Below, one piece after another: positions 48,501 through 61,752 of a stretch of DNA of 64,000 nucleotides; within the stretch, counting starts at the first letter, position 1; the number at the start of each line of letters is the position of its first letter. The stretch is from Pegea sp. RAD2-039 (lineage: Eukaryota > Chordata > Thaliacea > Salpida > Salpidae). Position numbers and translations under genes: made by a program. The stretch is taken from assembly GCA_034620365.1 (NCBI GenBank), contig JAQGEQ010000339.1, positions 1-64,000 on the forward strand. Reading direction: 5' to 3'. The notes beneath the pieces are model-generated. The model worked only from the letters and a program-made list of their open reading frames with translations, ran no database searches and had not been told where the DNA came from.

Positions 48501-49130
48501 GTTCCCTTTGGCTTTCGTCCAGTAAGTTTTTCAGTTTCCTATTTTAAGGGATTAGTGTGAGTATAGATACTGGCTACTTAATCACTTTCTAATTCAGCTA
48601 ACAGTGAAATTTAAATTAGAATACTTATAAACTTTTTTATTTCCGATTTTTAAGACACTACATAAAAACATGTGAAAGTTGTTCGCCTGTCAGAAGTAGT
48701 CTTGTACTTAAAGCATTTAAAACTAAAAAATATTTGCTGAAAGTCATAGTGATATATAAAAGGTTACCCAATTATAAGCAGGTGTAAAAAAAACTTGTTT
48801 AATCTGATTAAATGTCGCTTGCTTTAAATACAAAAGGAAATTTGTATTAAATTCAGTACAAATATAACAAGAAACCAGGAAATACACCTAAAGAAGCGTT
48901 TAAATGACATAAAATTTCATGGTTTCAATAATTCGATACTTTAGAATTAAATGAAATTAGTTGTAGATGCTAAAAACTAATTTGAAATTAACTTTTTAGC
49001 AAACTTGAAAGATCATAATTAAAATTACTTCAGATAACGTCACGACAAATATGAATAAAATGAAATATTCTTTGAAAAGTAGACAAAACGCAGAAATGAG
49101 TGTCAACATTTTCAAAGTATCTAACAAAAC
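45554..49130. other. 3.6-kb gene-free AT-rich stretch
   Basis: No gene supported. Small features only: a (AAAT)n run just before it at 45211-45229, and a perfect 8-bp stem with 7-nt loop at 48184-48206 (GACTTGGT/ACCAAGTC), too short for a microRNA precursor. Confidence 0.35.
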
Positions 49131-49134
49131 TCAA

Positions 49135-52100
49135 TTATAAAGTTTCTTCTTTAGGATTTCGAAGATAGTTTCGAGCATATAAGACAACTTCCTGAAAAGT
49201 CATCTGTGGGGTGTTCTAGAGGACAAAAACGAAAATTAAAGAAGGCAATTTGTAGATGAAGGCGGAGAAACCTTATCAAATTTGACCAACAAGTCATGGA
49301 TGATTTGCTGAGCATCTTGAAGCTCTTTTTTCAACTGAGTCGCGCTGCCACTACCCTGTTCAGATGCCTGTGCTTTAAAATTAGAAACCAGACAACGAAG
49401 ACCTTTTTCATATTGATCAAAAAACTCTTCCTAAAATAAAAGTGGTCATCAAGTTTGTGGATGAGAGCTGATGACTAACCATCGGGAAGTCATCCAGATC
49501 TTCGATTGCCAAATTTTGTATTTCGTCTTTAGAAATCCGCCAATTAGGAGGAAGAAAATATCTAAGACAGGTTCTGTGAAGAAGAAGTCGGTTGAAGCGT
49601 TTGGAAGTGTTTACAGTGAATTTTTACTTTAATTTAGAAAGAACATCACTGTCAGATTGAGAACTACAGTTCCCATTACTAGTTGATCCTGAAATGGTAA
49701 GTAGATGGTGAAAAGATGGTTGAAAATGGTTAAAAAAAGAACCTGAATGAGAAGGCTTCGAACCATTCGACATCTTCTCATCAACAAATCGATACATGTT
49801 CGAATCTTTCACGAAAATCTCGCGGTCGAATCGATCCTAAGATAAGAAGACGATTTAAAGATGAAATTCTTTCAAGAAGTCGTCTTACTTGTGGATATTT
49901 GCTGAATTTCACCAAATATTTCGATACGGAACCATCATCACCGCGATCGGTTCTAATTATCCGCGCTAACCTCCATTTTCCTTCGATATCAACTTCCAGT
50001 TGCTTCCCGATCACTACATCCTCTTCTAAGGATCAAAATTAGATGAAGATACTATAGAAACGATCTCTAAAACTACCTTTTGGTTTTGTATCTTTCTTTT
50101 TTGGTCTTTTCAGTGAGATTCTTTCATAATCATCTGAATCGTCATTCGAGCTAGCATAAGAAAGCTGAGAAGAAGTTTTAATAAAGATCTGATTTTGATC
50201 AATCTTTCTTACTCTGTGTCTTTTACGGATTCTTCCTCCTGATCTTTCACTTGCATATGATGATGAAGAATTAAATTTATGTCTTCGTGAAAGCCTCTTT
50301 CCATTTTGATCCTATAAATACTCATTTGTAAGAATCAGTAAATAATTTGGTCGTTTTACTTTTGAATATCTCATTTCAGCTCCTGGTTCAGCATGAGAAT
50401 ACTTTGAAAAAATCCCTCCCCTTTCTTCCTCATCTTCATCACTTCCGGATACAAAATCATAACTTTTCTTCGGTTTTTTAACCCGATTCGACCGACGGTC
50501 ACTCTATAACTCATCAATCAATCACTGATGATAAGATTAGAATTCTTACCATCGCAGCAACCCGCTTCCAATCATTTGGTGACTTTCCCACCTCAGATTG
50601 CTCCTTACTCTTTACTTCTTTACGATAAACACCTTGCTGAAACTTCTGAATTGCTTCTGCGCTGCCACAACTATTATGTAATCGATCTGGATTCATCGAA
50701 CAAATCCAGTTATCAGGAGGCTCTTGTCCTACTAAATGAGCTTGAAAAGGTAGAGTCCTCCACTTCAAGCAGATATCTGTAAGAAGAGCAGCTGATGAAG
50801 ATCAGATCTCTGATGATCTTCATCATTTACCGCATTGTATAGCAGTTGGGACCTTCATAGCACGTGAGCGCTTGTACATGGGTTCTGCAGAAGGTGGACT
50901 GTTCCAATCGGTCGAAGTGTACCCATAATTCTCCCAAAATTTCCTGATTCCACCTTTCAAAGCGACCTCCTTAACATCACGTCCATAGCACTGCATGTGG
51001 TCGCCTGCGTGTGTTTGAGAGATTATAAGAAGTTGATGTGACGTGATATCAAACCCATCGCTTTTAGCATGTGACGATATTCTTTGTTGTCAGCGAAGTT
51101 TTGTTTGTTGTGAGTTGGCTCGAGAACTATATAAGGAACATTTACAACTCCAACAATACCCGCACATTGGCTGTGAAACACGAAGATGAGGTTATTGAGT
51201 GATGAGGAGGATGATGATTGTGAAGAGTTAGTCGCGATTTCGATGTCTTGTTAATTAAGCCACGATTTCAAATTGAATTTTTATAATAACTAGAAGATTG
51301 TGAGAGATTTTTAAGGATTTTTGCGATGAACTTAAAACAAATTTTCAAGAAATAAATATGATCTCAAATAAATGAAAAAATATTCCAACTTATTGGCAGC
51401 AAATGAAGAAAATCACAAAAAACTTCTTAAATTGTTTGTCAACAAACTGACTAAACCTACAACCACGTGTACATTCAACATATATAAGGTGTTAAGTTTA
51501 AATCAAAGCAAATAAAGCGGTTCATGCTATGGTTACAAATCTGATTGTATCTGCTCATACAACAAGTTATTAGCTGTTTGCTTGCTTCTTACCTCTCATC
51601 GTCTGATAAATATCTAAATAAAACAAAATGTCGTTTGTAACAAAATGGCCCACTTAAAATATCTTTTAGTCGCGATCAGCATTCAATTAAAAACAGAAAT
51701 TTGTAGCAAATAATCAAACTGCATCTCACTCTGATCCGTTAAGTTGAGGTCCAACCCGTTCATACATTCGAATTAGACGACTGCAATTATAGATGAACAT
51801 CCCAAACAACTTCCTGTTTTCGATATTGAATCCGAACACGAAATCGAGAGTCTTTCGATCCTTCATTCCTCTGTGGATGATTCAATGAGATAATCTTTCA
51901 ATCTTCATCACATCAGTTTTACTTTCGTTTTTGCTCCACAATTTCTTTGCACGCATTTGCTTGCAAACGAGCCGCTTCAGATCTTTGTTGAGCCTTTCGG
52001 AGTGTGATATGTTCTTCCTTCTTCACCCTTGTTCCATTGTTAATCTTCAATTCAAGATCGCGGCTGACGCTTTCCGCTTCACGCGCTCTTTCGTGAGCTG

Positions 52101-53647
52101 AACACGTGACGTCAATATCTGCTTCTACAACGTCGCTACTATCAACTCACCTATATTGTATTCCTGTTCAGCCTTTGCGTATTCATCTTCTGATCTTTTT
52201 TTGAAGCGATTTGATGTGAATTTATACATCCTGTAAAGATGAGGAGATCATGAAAGGATCGAATAAGACTCTTCAAACTCACATCGGATTACAAAGAGTA
52301 GAAGTGAGACGTTTTGTGCGGATTTTCTTATTTTGGACATATATTTTCATCCTTGGGTTTAGATACAAAATAGCGGCATATGCTTTGAAGGAAACCCGCT
52401 CTGGAAGATTACTGAAAATAGAAATTCTATTTTCAACAAATTGTGGTTTTATAGAATATATTTCACCTTTGATCTTCAAGGTCAATTTCTGCCATTCTAA
52501 TATCAGTTCTATCAGTTGTGATGTCAAGCTCAGGTCTTCCAGAGTCCAATAATTTCATGTTATAAATCACAATCAGTGTCCCTGTGATGCCAACATACAG
52601 TTCACATAATAATTAGAAACCAATGACGATTTACGAACCTGTTTCACTTGTGATCTTATCAAATTGTTTAGTGATTGTTCCTTCCGATTTAAATGGTGAA
52701 TACTTTCCTATCAAATCAATTTCTTGATTATGCTGTGAAATATACAAAGATTTTGATGATGGAAATTGATGTTTAGATGAGACTGACTCTTTCTACTCCT
52801 CCTGTTTGATAAATTGGTTCACTTGTTGCAGTGTCCCAAGCAGGCATGGGACAAATAATAGATTCAATTTGTTCTTTATCATGAAAAGTCCTTGAAAGCA
52901 TCAACATTGAGCTTTTTCCATCACGTTTTGTGAATAAAATTAAATCATTTCCAATTCTCATTGATCCGCTAAAATAAAGAGTTTAGAAGAAGTTGAAATT
53001 GAAACTGAAACATACGATTTGAGGCCATTTCCATATTTTCCAATCATTTCATCGCCACAATCTCTTTTAAAAGACTTTCCAAATTTAACAATATCATGGA
53101 CTTCAGTAGGATCCATACCTAACCAAGAATATAAAAACATTAATAAAAAAATTAAAAGAAATGGGTGTTTGTAGACCTTTTCCATCATCAAGAAAGTTTA
53201 TATAGAAACCACCTCTGCAGTTTGTATCATTAGCAGTGAATACATTAATTTTTGTAGCATTTGCATCTCTCGCGTTATCTAATAGTTCAGCTAAAGCTCC
53301 AAACAAAAACTGGTGAGTTGTTCTGAATAAATAAACAGTTCTTTTATTAAATCTAAAATTTATAAATATATAAAAATAGTAACTTTTACACATAAGATTT
53401 TAGCTAATTTCTTTGATAAATATTTACAATTTTGTAATAATTTGTAGAAATAACAAATTTGGTAAAATATATATTGACAATGAATAAAACACATTTTTGC
53501 TGATCAAGTTTTAATTATTTGTTTATATAATTTTAAGTTGATAAAGTTATTTAGGAAGATTAAAAAATTAACTCACGAATTAGAATGAAGATAATTTTGG
53601 GTAAGCCCTGCTCTTGGTAGAGTTGGATATTTTGTTGCATCCATCAT
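49135..53647 (-). CDS. MORC2: MORC family CW-type zinc finger ATPase, MORC2 orthologue
   Basis: Twenty-two exons in transcript order: 53647-53577, 53322-53177, 53118-53016, 52968-52788, 52732-52639, 52581-52467, 52411-52283, 52230-52151, 52097-51923, 51870-51730, 51170-51055, 51004-50831, 50776-50550, 50503-50360, 50311-50213, 50164-50077, 50025-49889, 49836-49743, 49688-49628, 49573-49480, 49430-49272 and 49215-49135. All phases agree; 902 residues (human about 1,030). Residues 1-260 are the GHKL ATPase with ELLDN (Asn40, Mg/ATP), DDGKG (69-73) and [11 protein letters not shown]. The transducer-like part follows, with the MORC2 coiled-coil insertion (about 350-420), then the CW zinc finger at about 505-550 ([25 protein letters not shown]). 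The tail is Ser/acidic with a chromo-like domain (about 695-755) and a C-terminal coiled coil (about 825-890). MORC2 dimerises on ATP binding and compacts chromatin in HUSH-linked silencing. Nineteen of 21 introns are 46-58 nt. Confidence 0.95.
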
Positions 53648-56600
53648 TTGGCCAAAGGTAAAACTATACTTACAAGTCACTTTTCACTAAGTGCATTTGC
53701 AAGTGGATCTATTAAAAATAGTCAATAAAAAACTAAGTTTAAAAATGAAATGTATTCAAAATGAAGTGATTTACTTAAAAACAAAGATAATGATTTCCAA
53801 AACATATTCTAAAAAATTATAACTATTGCTATTATATAAATAATTAAGATTAAAACTAAAAGATGAATTTTATTATTTGCATGATTTGATAAGTTATTTT
53901 TATAAGAGTCAAATACATGAAATTTAAAATAAATATTGTTCAAAGTGGTAGCAACAAAAAAATTAAATAAAACAATTTATGTATGATTTTATATGCTGTA
54001 AAAAATATATATAAATAAGATTTTTTTAGCGCTGCATGCTTTTACAACCAAAGTTTTACAAAAAAAAATCATTAGTTTGAATAGTTAGTGACTGAAAAAT
54101 AAGATTATGTTTTAAAGTTATATTAATAAGTTAGAAAGTTTAAGGTAAATATAACTTATGCAATGTTTTGTAATAATATATAAATAATACATTTTATTTA
54201 AATTAGATAATTATTCAAGATAAAAAATATATAAATAATATATAAAGACATTTTTATTATAGTCTACTTATATATTTAACCTTATAACATAATAAGATTA
54301 CTTTTTAAATATTAATGCAAGTTCAAAAGTTGTTACTATATAAAATACATTTTTTATACTACTATTGCCATAAATATATTGCTTAAGTTTTAGGAAAAAA
54401 AATTACTAAAATTTACTTTTAAGAGATTAATAATAAATAATTTACTACAAAATATAAACAGTATAGTAAATATCATTCTGTTATCAAATGTAAGCTGCAT
54501 TATAATATTAAGATTATAAAAACTAAAGATTCATACACAGAGATAAAAAATAATTAATATTTATATACACATTCTTTCAGTTTAAAATTTTGTTTAAATT
54601 TTGACACATCTTAGATAAGTAATAATTTTTTATACTAATTAAAAAAATTAATAAAATATACTTTTTCATTTAAATATAATTTTTACTAGAAAGTATGGAT
54701 AGAGAAAAATAATCAGCTTTATCTCAAAGCTTAATCAATTGTTTATAATTTTGTATTTAATAAATATTTAAAGGGTTATTAAAAATATTTTTCGTTAATA
54801 ATTTGTAAAAATGTACACCTCTAAAAAATGATATGTCGTCTAGTTTATATTCATACTATAAATACAAAATTATCTTCAAATGTAAATAATTTTAAATAAA
54901 GAAGTGAATAAAAATATATTTAATGTTTACTATGTGTTATTTAAAGATAATAAAAAATAAATTTAGCAATAAGCTACAAAACGTTACATCAAGTCATAGA
55001 GCAATGAAAATGATTGAAAACAAACTACCAAGTTAAATGCAACCATGAAATGTAAAGTACAGATTTGAACAATTTGATATTAAACGTCGATTAAACACTT
55101 TGCTAAAAAATAATCTATGAATATCTAAAATAAAGCTTGTCTTCTTAAGAAATAAAATTAAGAAATAGAATTTTATTTTACCCAAAAATTTATTAAAATT
55201 AATAATAACTTTAAAAAGCTCAAAAATTACTCTACTATATTACACTAAGTATAAATGTTGTTTATAATTTTTAGATGTATTTCAAAACCTTCAAATGATT
55301 TATTGAAGTTGGTAGATTATTTTTGAAAATTAAATTCACTAGCTCAGTATGCAATAGACTAAATATATCAAATCATATATCATCTGATCGCTAGCTTTAA
55401 CTTTTTGTAAAACAAAAGTTTTGAAACAAATTTGATTTTATAACCTGTTATGTAAGACTTTAACTGCCAGGAAAGCTTCTCTACTTTCTTTTTGTAATTC
55501 AAATGATTTTGTTTTTAAAGAAAAGTTGATTTATTTCTATACTTTAAAACGATACAAATCCGTTTTAAATAATTGAGATTAACTAGTGTGGTAAAATATA
55601 AAAAACAAGTAAAAACAAAAAAAATTGTCAGTAATTTAATTACTGTTATATAAAGTTAGATCTTTGTTTTTAATTATTTTGGTTGTTAATGCTTCTCCCT
55701 ATCACAATTTTATAAAAATATAAACATAATAGTAAACACAGAACTACCGTATTACCTTTAAAAATCATTTTGTTTGTGAGATAATCAGTAAGCTTATAGA
55801 AATCCTGAAGCTTCACACAGAATTGTATTGAGAGTTACAGAGCTTAGTTTCTGATTGTACTTAATTTGTCCAGTTATTAGTTTTACATAATATTAAATCC
55901 TTAAAAAAATAACAATAGTTTTGAAGAAATATAAATTGTCAGGTTTATTGACTGGCTGGTATTTGTAGTGATACGAAAACCCAGCAATAGTGCGAATATA
56001 CTGGTAATACAAAATTCTTATATTAATAGTTATGATTAAATATAATGTTGATACTAAAGAAATTGTATGGCAAATAAACAAAACGTTATTTAATCGTTTA
56101 GCACCACAACTTTTATTGGCAAAAATATTTTATTTATAAAGTTAATTTATTATTATTATTCATTATATTTTTAGACTTCATACATAAATTTTATTGTGAC
56201 AAATTCATTAAAAAATGAATGCAACAAATACAAAGAAGGAAGTTTTGATAATCTTATGCTGGTGACGTCAACACGGGTATCGTTTGTAATATAACCGGAG
56301 GCACTTTTTTATGGCATCAATGTTTGCTAGCTTCGATAATGTTACGCTTATATATCTCTCAATAAAACTTGCAAACTTCGAAATTATTTCGAACATAAGC
56401 TAGCTTTATTTATTATTGGTCCATTATCTATATCATTTATATTCTTTAGACTTTTCAAAAATAACACAAAGCACCACTTATATTTGAAAATGAATTATAC
56501 AAGGTTTAATTCCCTTTAAACTTATTATGTATTTCTTGTTTGTGAGAACAATTTTGGGATAATTAGCGTTGAGTTCTGACAACATGTTAAATCTTTAAGT

Positions 56601-57910
56601 CGATTGTTTCCCATCTGTAAAACTAAGTCTTCATCTTTGAGTTTGATCTCAGTCAATAATTTAGGCAAACTTAGCAAGAGATTTTAGTAAATTCAATAAA
56701 TAGGTGTCTTATCTGTTGAAGAATATCTAACAGCATTTCTCAGAAACTCGTTCATTACCGTTTAACTTATACCTAATAAGTGATTTCTTCTAAATTATAG
56801 AAAATTGCTGAAGTATAGATAACTATTTCCAACTATTAGAAGTGTTTTAGCGGTTGCACTTATAATTCCTATAGAAAAACTCATATCCAAATGTTCTAAA
56901 CATTCAATACTGCTACTTATTTTATGATTAGATAACAAAAATAGTTATAAAGATATGAGAATTAATTCGTAACGCTTGAAAAACGGATTTCTTAGTCATA
57001 GCGGTACTTCGAAATCTACATTTAATAATTTCACTCTGGTCAAAACGTAGATATAATCACTTATAAAAACTTTCTGCCATCTTAGTACTTGATTTTTGAG
57101 GCTACTTTGTTTATTTATTGATTTTTAAACACTTGAAACAAGTTTCTAGGTAATTGCTTATAGAACTTAACTCAGAAAAAAGAATAAATAATCTTGTTGT
57201 AGTTAAAAAAAAACATAATCTCATATGTGAACTATTGTTCAAACTTTTATAGAAATAGCCGAACAATTTTTTCTTATCAAGGTATTTAAACTTTGAATAA
57301 AAATCTTTTTATCCTTTTGAGTTAAAACATTAAAAAGTCATTTAAAGGTATTTTTATCGCCCTAGTATTATATCAGAAAATATTTTTTGAGAGAAGAACT
57401 TTGTTTTCCACAAAAAGAATTAAAATATTCATAAATACAATTATATTGGTCAGCAGGCTTATTATTTTATTGATACTACATTAGATATATAATCTTTCAT
57501 GCTTTGTTTCAAATTAACATAAAGACATTTTAGGCATCATAAATTTAGTTTACGTTGATCATGCCATATAACAATGGTGTTTGAACTTATTTATAGTTAT
57601 TTTTTACAAGTCTATGTAGTATTTACCAACAAGTTTTATCTTAAAACTAGCTTTTTACTCTTGTTAAAGGCTATGTAAAAATGGCTTTTATAACAAATAA
57701 CTTACTTTACACAATAAGTACAAATAAATTAACAAAACAAGTTTAATAATATTGTTGTCCTCACTAAGTTTCATGGTTTTAAGACTTCTAATCTATTTAT
57801 TGAATCATTCGTTTTTGTAGCTTGGTGTTATTGAATTGTATTCAGAAGAATATTTATTAAATAAAAATAAACTTTTAATTTGTACTCAGATTTTATACCA
57901 GATATTTTTT
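53648..57910. other. 4.3-kb gene-free region between divergent genes
   Basis: Very AT-rich. An untranslated or coding upstream exon of MORC2 is possible because the frame stays open for some codons above the chosen Met. TGACGTCA occurs at about 56266-56273 in a less AT-biased patch. No other gene supported. Confidence 0.35.
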
Positions 57911-57917
57911 ACTAAAA

Positions 57918-58412
57918 ATGGCAAAAATTAAGGAATTTTTTAGAAAATTATCCTCTCCTTTTAAAGACTCTCAACAAATTACTGAATTTGATATTGAAGA
58001 ATATGAAGATGACGATTTTGTTATAATTAAATCACTTTCAGAACGTCACCCAATAACTAGAGAGAAAACTTCAACAAAAAAGGTTTCTTCTGATAACTTT
58101 TTTGGTAATATAATCAGACTATGATTCGTTAATACAATAATCTAACTACAAATCTATTTCGCTTATTTCATTTTCTTTTTCAAGGAACTAGATCAATTAC
58201 ATCCAATTTGTGAAACACAAGCATCCTCACCTAGCTCACATACAAGTCACAAAAATCCAATCACTGATATTCCTTTCCATTTTCATAGATCTATATCAGC
58301 AGCAATACTTAACAACCAACATTCGTTGGTGGATTTTAACGTTTCTTCAACTCCTTTAATGAATCAATTATCTTATGATTTTCATTGTGAACGTAAAGTT
58401 CTTAACTCATGA
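57918..58412 (+). CDS. Small acidic two-exon protein, unrecognised
   Basis: Exons 57918-58082 and 58185-58412, joined by a 102-nt phase-0 intron (AAG/gtttct...tttttcaag/GAA), giving 130 residues. The N-terminus is amphipathic and basic (MAKIKEFFRKLSSPFK), followed by an acidic stretch (FDIEEYEDDDFVII), then a Ser/His-rich region with no predicted fold. If the intron is retained the product stops after 68 residues. AATAAA is at 58479-58484. I recognise no family. The first 16 residues could lie on a membrane, and the DDDFVII motif could be a short binding motif; both are guesses. Confidence 0.6.
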
Positions 58413-58737
58413 GTTTCTTAACTATTTTAGTTTCACTTTTTTTGTCTCAATATTTTTGTTTACTTTTTACATAAATTCAATAAAGATTAAAAATTAATTT
58501 TCAAATCTAGTTTGAGGAGAAAACTGGATTAATAATAGCAATCACTATGACTTTGAGTGATTAATAACAAAATCTCAAACACAAGCCTTTCAATAAATAC
58601 TTTTCAAACTAGAAGTTTAATAAACAACAAATTCAGAAATTAAATTTGTACACCAAGTCAAAAGCAATTAAAAAAAACTGAGACACAAACAACGCAGTTA
58701 GGCTTCCATTTATGAAAACAGTTTCAATTTAATGCAT

Positions 58738-60120
58738 TTAACTGATCATGTGACCTACTGAATCAAAAAGTTTGTTTTTGTGATCAGCTGGGTTAGCTGC
58801 CAACTCATAATTAGTCATCAAAATCGGCTGCCGTTTTGCCTGTTTAAATAATTAAGATCTTATTAACCTGAGATACTTCCTAATAGAAAATAATACATTA
58901 AACGATTTATATAATGGAGTTAAATAACATGGCAATCAGCTCGTTAAAAGGACATTTTGAAAAAGCTTTATTAAAAACATAGTAGAAATTTCTTCAAACT
59001 GCACAAGGCATGGAATATATCCATTTGCTGGTTTTAGTATTGGCTAAATGGCGGGTGGCTATCATTGGATTACAAAAAAAGCTTTTAAAATAAGTCTCTA
59101 CTAGCTATGTAGCTCAATTAATCGTAGAAATGTTATTAGACTTTCTCAGCAGCCTTGGATCAAAGTATAAGAACCACAGCAGGGAGGTAAGCTAACAACA
59201 AAACTTACTTCAGTGAAGTCACCTTTTAATCCAATATAATAAATCTTAGTTGCCTCTGCTCCATGGTTATCAGGAAAATGTAGAGTTAAATGATTAATAT
59301 TTGTGAATCTTGGGACCCTATTTACATCAATTTTTTTAATTGTTCCATAAATAAATGATTAGCATACTTCACTGGAAGTTGTATCACATCATTAAAATTG
59401 CTGGGAAGAACAAATGATTGTCTTGGATCTTTAGAAATCTGATCAAAGCTCATGTTTGGTATATTACTATACAAGTTCATAGTTTTTGGATGAGTATCTT
59501 GCTCTCCTCCTAAAATCGCAATTGCTTTCAGTTTAACATTTCCTGTAAACCTTGAAAAAAAAATGTTATAAAAGTGAAGATATCCAATAAATCATTTATC
59601 AACAAATTAGGATAATTTTTATCTAAAATTTCTATTGTAGATAAAATTTCAACAAATCTAAAGGTTACAACTCTCACGGTATATTGATAAGTAATTCTGG
59701 GTCATAATCGCTTTCAATGAACTTTTCTCGATTAAAACGTTGATCCCAAGGTTTAAAGACAGTTTTTCCAGAACCATCTTGAACTTCATTTAAACATTCA
59801 ACTCTAAAATTGTTTATAAGTTCTTGTTGAATAGTGTAGAAAGATTCAAAGGTTATCTTATTTATTAAATGTAAAATCTAGTTCTATTTTAACTATAAAG
59901 GTATTAATTTTACATAAATATAAATCTGCTGGTAAACAAAGTTAGAAAAATTTACTTAAGTCTTAAAATTATAATTATCATATTATTAATTAAAGATTCA
60001 TAAAGTTTATTTTTATTTGGCTTACCCTTCTGTATTGATCTTTAAAAACAAACTAAACCCAGAGGATTCATCTTCATTATGATCATGATCACAGCCATGA
60101 TGGTGATGGTGATCACACAT
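58738..60120 (-). CDS. PITHD1: PITH domain-containing protein 1
   Basis: Five exons in transcript order: 60120-60026, 59803-59678, 59550-59368, 59317-59209 and 58839-58738, giving 204 residues (human 211). The N-terminus MCDHHHHHGCDHDHNEDE is the His-rich leader typical of the family. The PITH fold follows: VECLNE, GSGKTVFKPWDQR, KFIESDYDPELLINIPFTGNVKLKAI, GGEQDTHPKTMNLY, NMSFDQI, PRFTNINHLTLHF and KIYYIGLKGDF. The end is MTNYELAANPADHK, matching NYEASANPADHR. PITH is also the C-terminal domain of thioredoxin-like 1, which docks on the proteasome; in mammals PITHD1 affects sperm proteasomes and megakaryocyte differentiation. Intron 3 is only 50 nt. The gene points away from the reductase gene at 61.7 kb. 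Confidence 0.95.
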
Positions 60121-61752
60121 GTTGATTAATAACTGAAAATATTCTATAAAAAAAAGAAAAGCAAAAATTAACAACCTTTAGGTAAGATAACTCAAAACTA
60201 AATAGTCATACATAAAGATACTTATTTCTTTAATATTCGCATTCAACTTCATATAAAGTTTATCAGTTTTTTTTTTAAATTAATTCAATAACGTTATACA
60301 GTAAAAATAACTCTATCTTTGCAAGTATTGAATTTAGAGAAAAATATTATTCCATAAAATATCTATATACTCTAAAATTAGATATTAACTAAAAATAATT
60401 ATGATTTAAATATCTCAATTTTATAGTCAAGGTCTAAATTAGACTTTTTACAGAAATTCATATTTATAAAATCTATGGTGCATAATTGAAAACCACTGAA
60501 AGGTTTTACATTGGGGAAAAATAAAAAATCATTTTGTCCATCACAAGTCAGGCGCTTTCTATTTTTCTGGCCACATAGTAACAGAACTTAAAAATATATA
60601 TAAACTTAAAAATAGAGACAAACAAGATTAATTGTTTTATAAGGCAACTAAGTAATTGTTTCAGAAGTTATACAATATTAATGCATAATGAAAACAAAAG
60701 CTCAACAACTTAAAAATATCAATAAGACGAATAACTTCAAGTTTTAGTTGAAAAACACACCGAACGAAGCTGAACTGTAAAAACTAAGTACCAATTGAAA
60801 AACTATGACTAGTAATATAGAATACAGTATTATGCTTTGCTAATCATAGAGTGATTTTTCTTAAAAAAAAATGCGCAAAAAAGTATACTTTTCATCTTGA
60901 AATTATACAGCTTTGTTTTACCAATTTATCTTTTTATTTATTATAAATGTGAGGAAAAATTGAACAATTTAGCTCGTTGAATAAACTCGGACATTTTTTA
61001 TCTTACAAAATAAACTTCATCATCAAGATACCGCAAGGAAGGTTGTTGCTCAATAAACATACATTGAAGTACCATCAAACAACCATAAATTCATCCATCA
61101 TCAAATCTTAGCATCAATTTTCCTTAATTTCTGTTGTTCTCAACTTTGATGTGATCTACATAAAAATAATTTTCTTACCAAAGTACTTTCTTACAAAAGT
61201 AATTTTTTTGTTGTCATCTAATTCAAAATTAAGGAATCATTTGATTTTTTAAATTAAAGATTAAAATAAATTTATGGAAAAGTATTTAATACCTCAAAAA
61301 TGATTTAAAATTATATTAAACAAGCTTTAAAAAAAGCTTTTAGAACTTTAAATTCAAACTGTTTATTTTTAAAACTAGTATCATTTTATAATATGAATGT
61401 CGAATCTAAAAAAAATAGCTTTTTTTCCTTAAATATATTTTTAGACTTTTCTCACATTGGTAACTTATAAAAAATTGTATGTGATTATTGGTAACTGAGA
61501 AAATAAATAAATTATAATCATTTTAATGAATGCTTGTAAATAATGATTATAATTACTGAAACTTATAACTGTTCAAAAAGTTCTTTAATAATAAGTAAAT
61601 ATATTTGTTTATTTATGTTTTTATTTTTGATTATTGTCTAAATGAGTAATATTACGTCAACTAAATAGTATTAGTAGAAAAGAAATATTCATGAAATGTC
61701 ATAAACTTAACTTGATTTGGTTACTCTTGTAGAATAACAGATTTTTTTTGTT
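60121..61752. other. Divergent spacer, PITHD1 / reductase
   Basis: 1.6 kb between the two start codons. It should hold both promoters, but no clear TATA or CpG-rich block is visible. No gene seen. Confidence 0.4.

Noticed and set aside
52250-52552. 100-codon plus-strand open frame
   Set aside because: It is the antisense of MORC2 exons 6-7, whose splice sites and conserved residues are clear on the other strand.
59330-59368. Apparent in-frame stop in PITHD1 exon 3 on reading through
   Set aside because: A 50-nt phase-2 intron (59367-59318, GTATGC...AATAG) removes it and restores the conserved PRFTNINHLTLHF, so the gene is intact.
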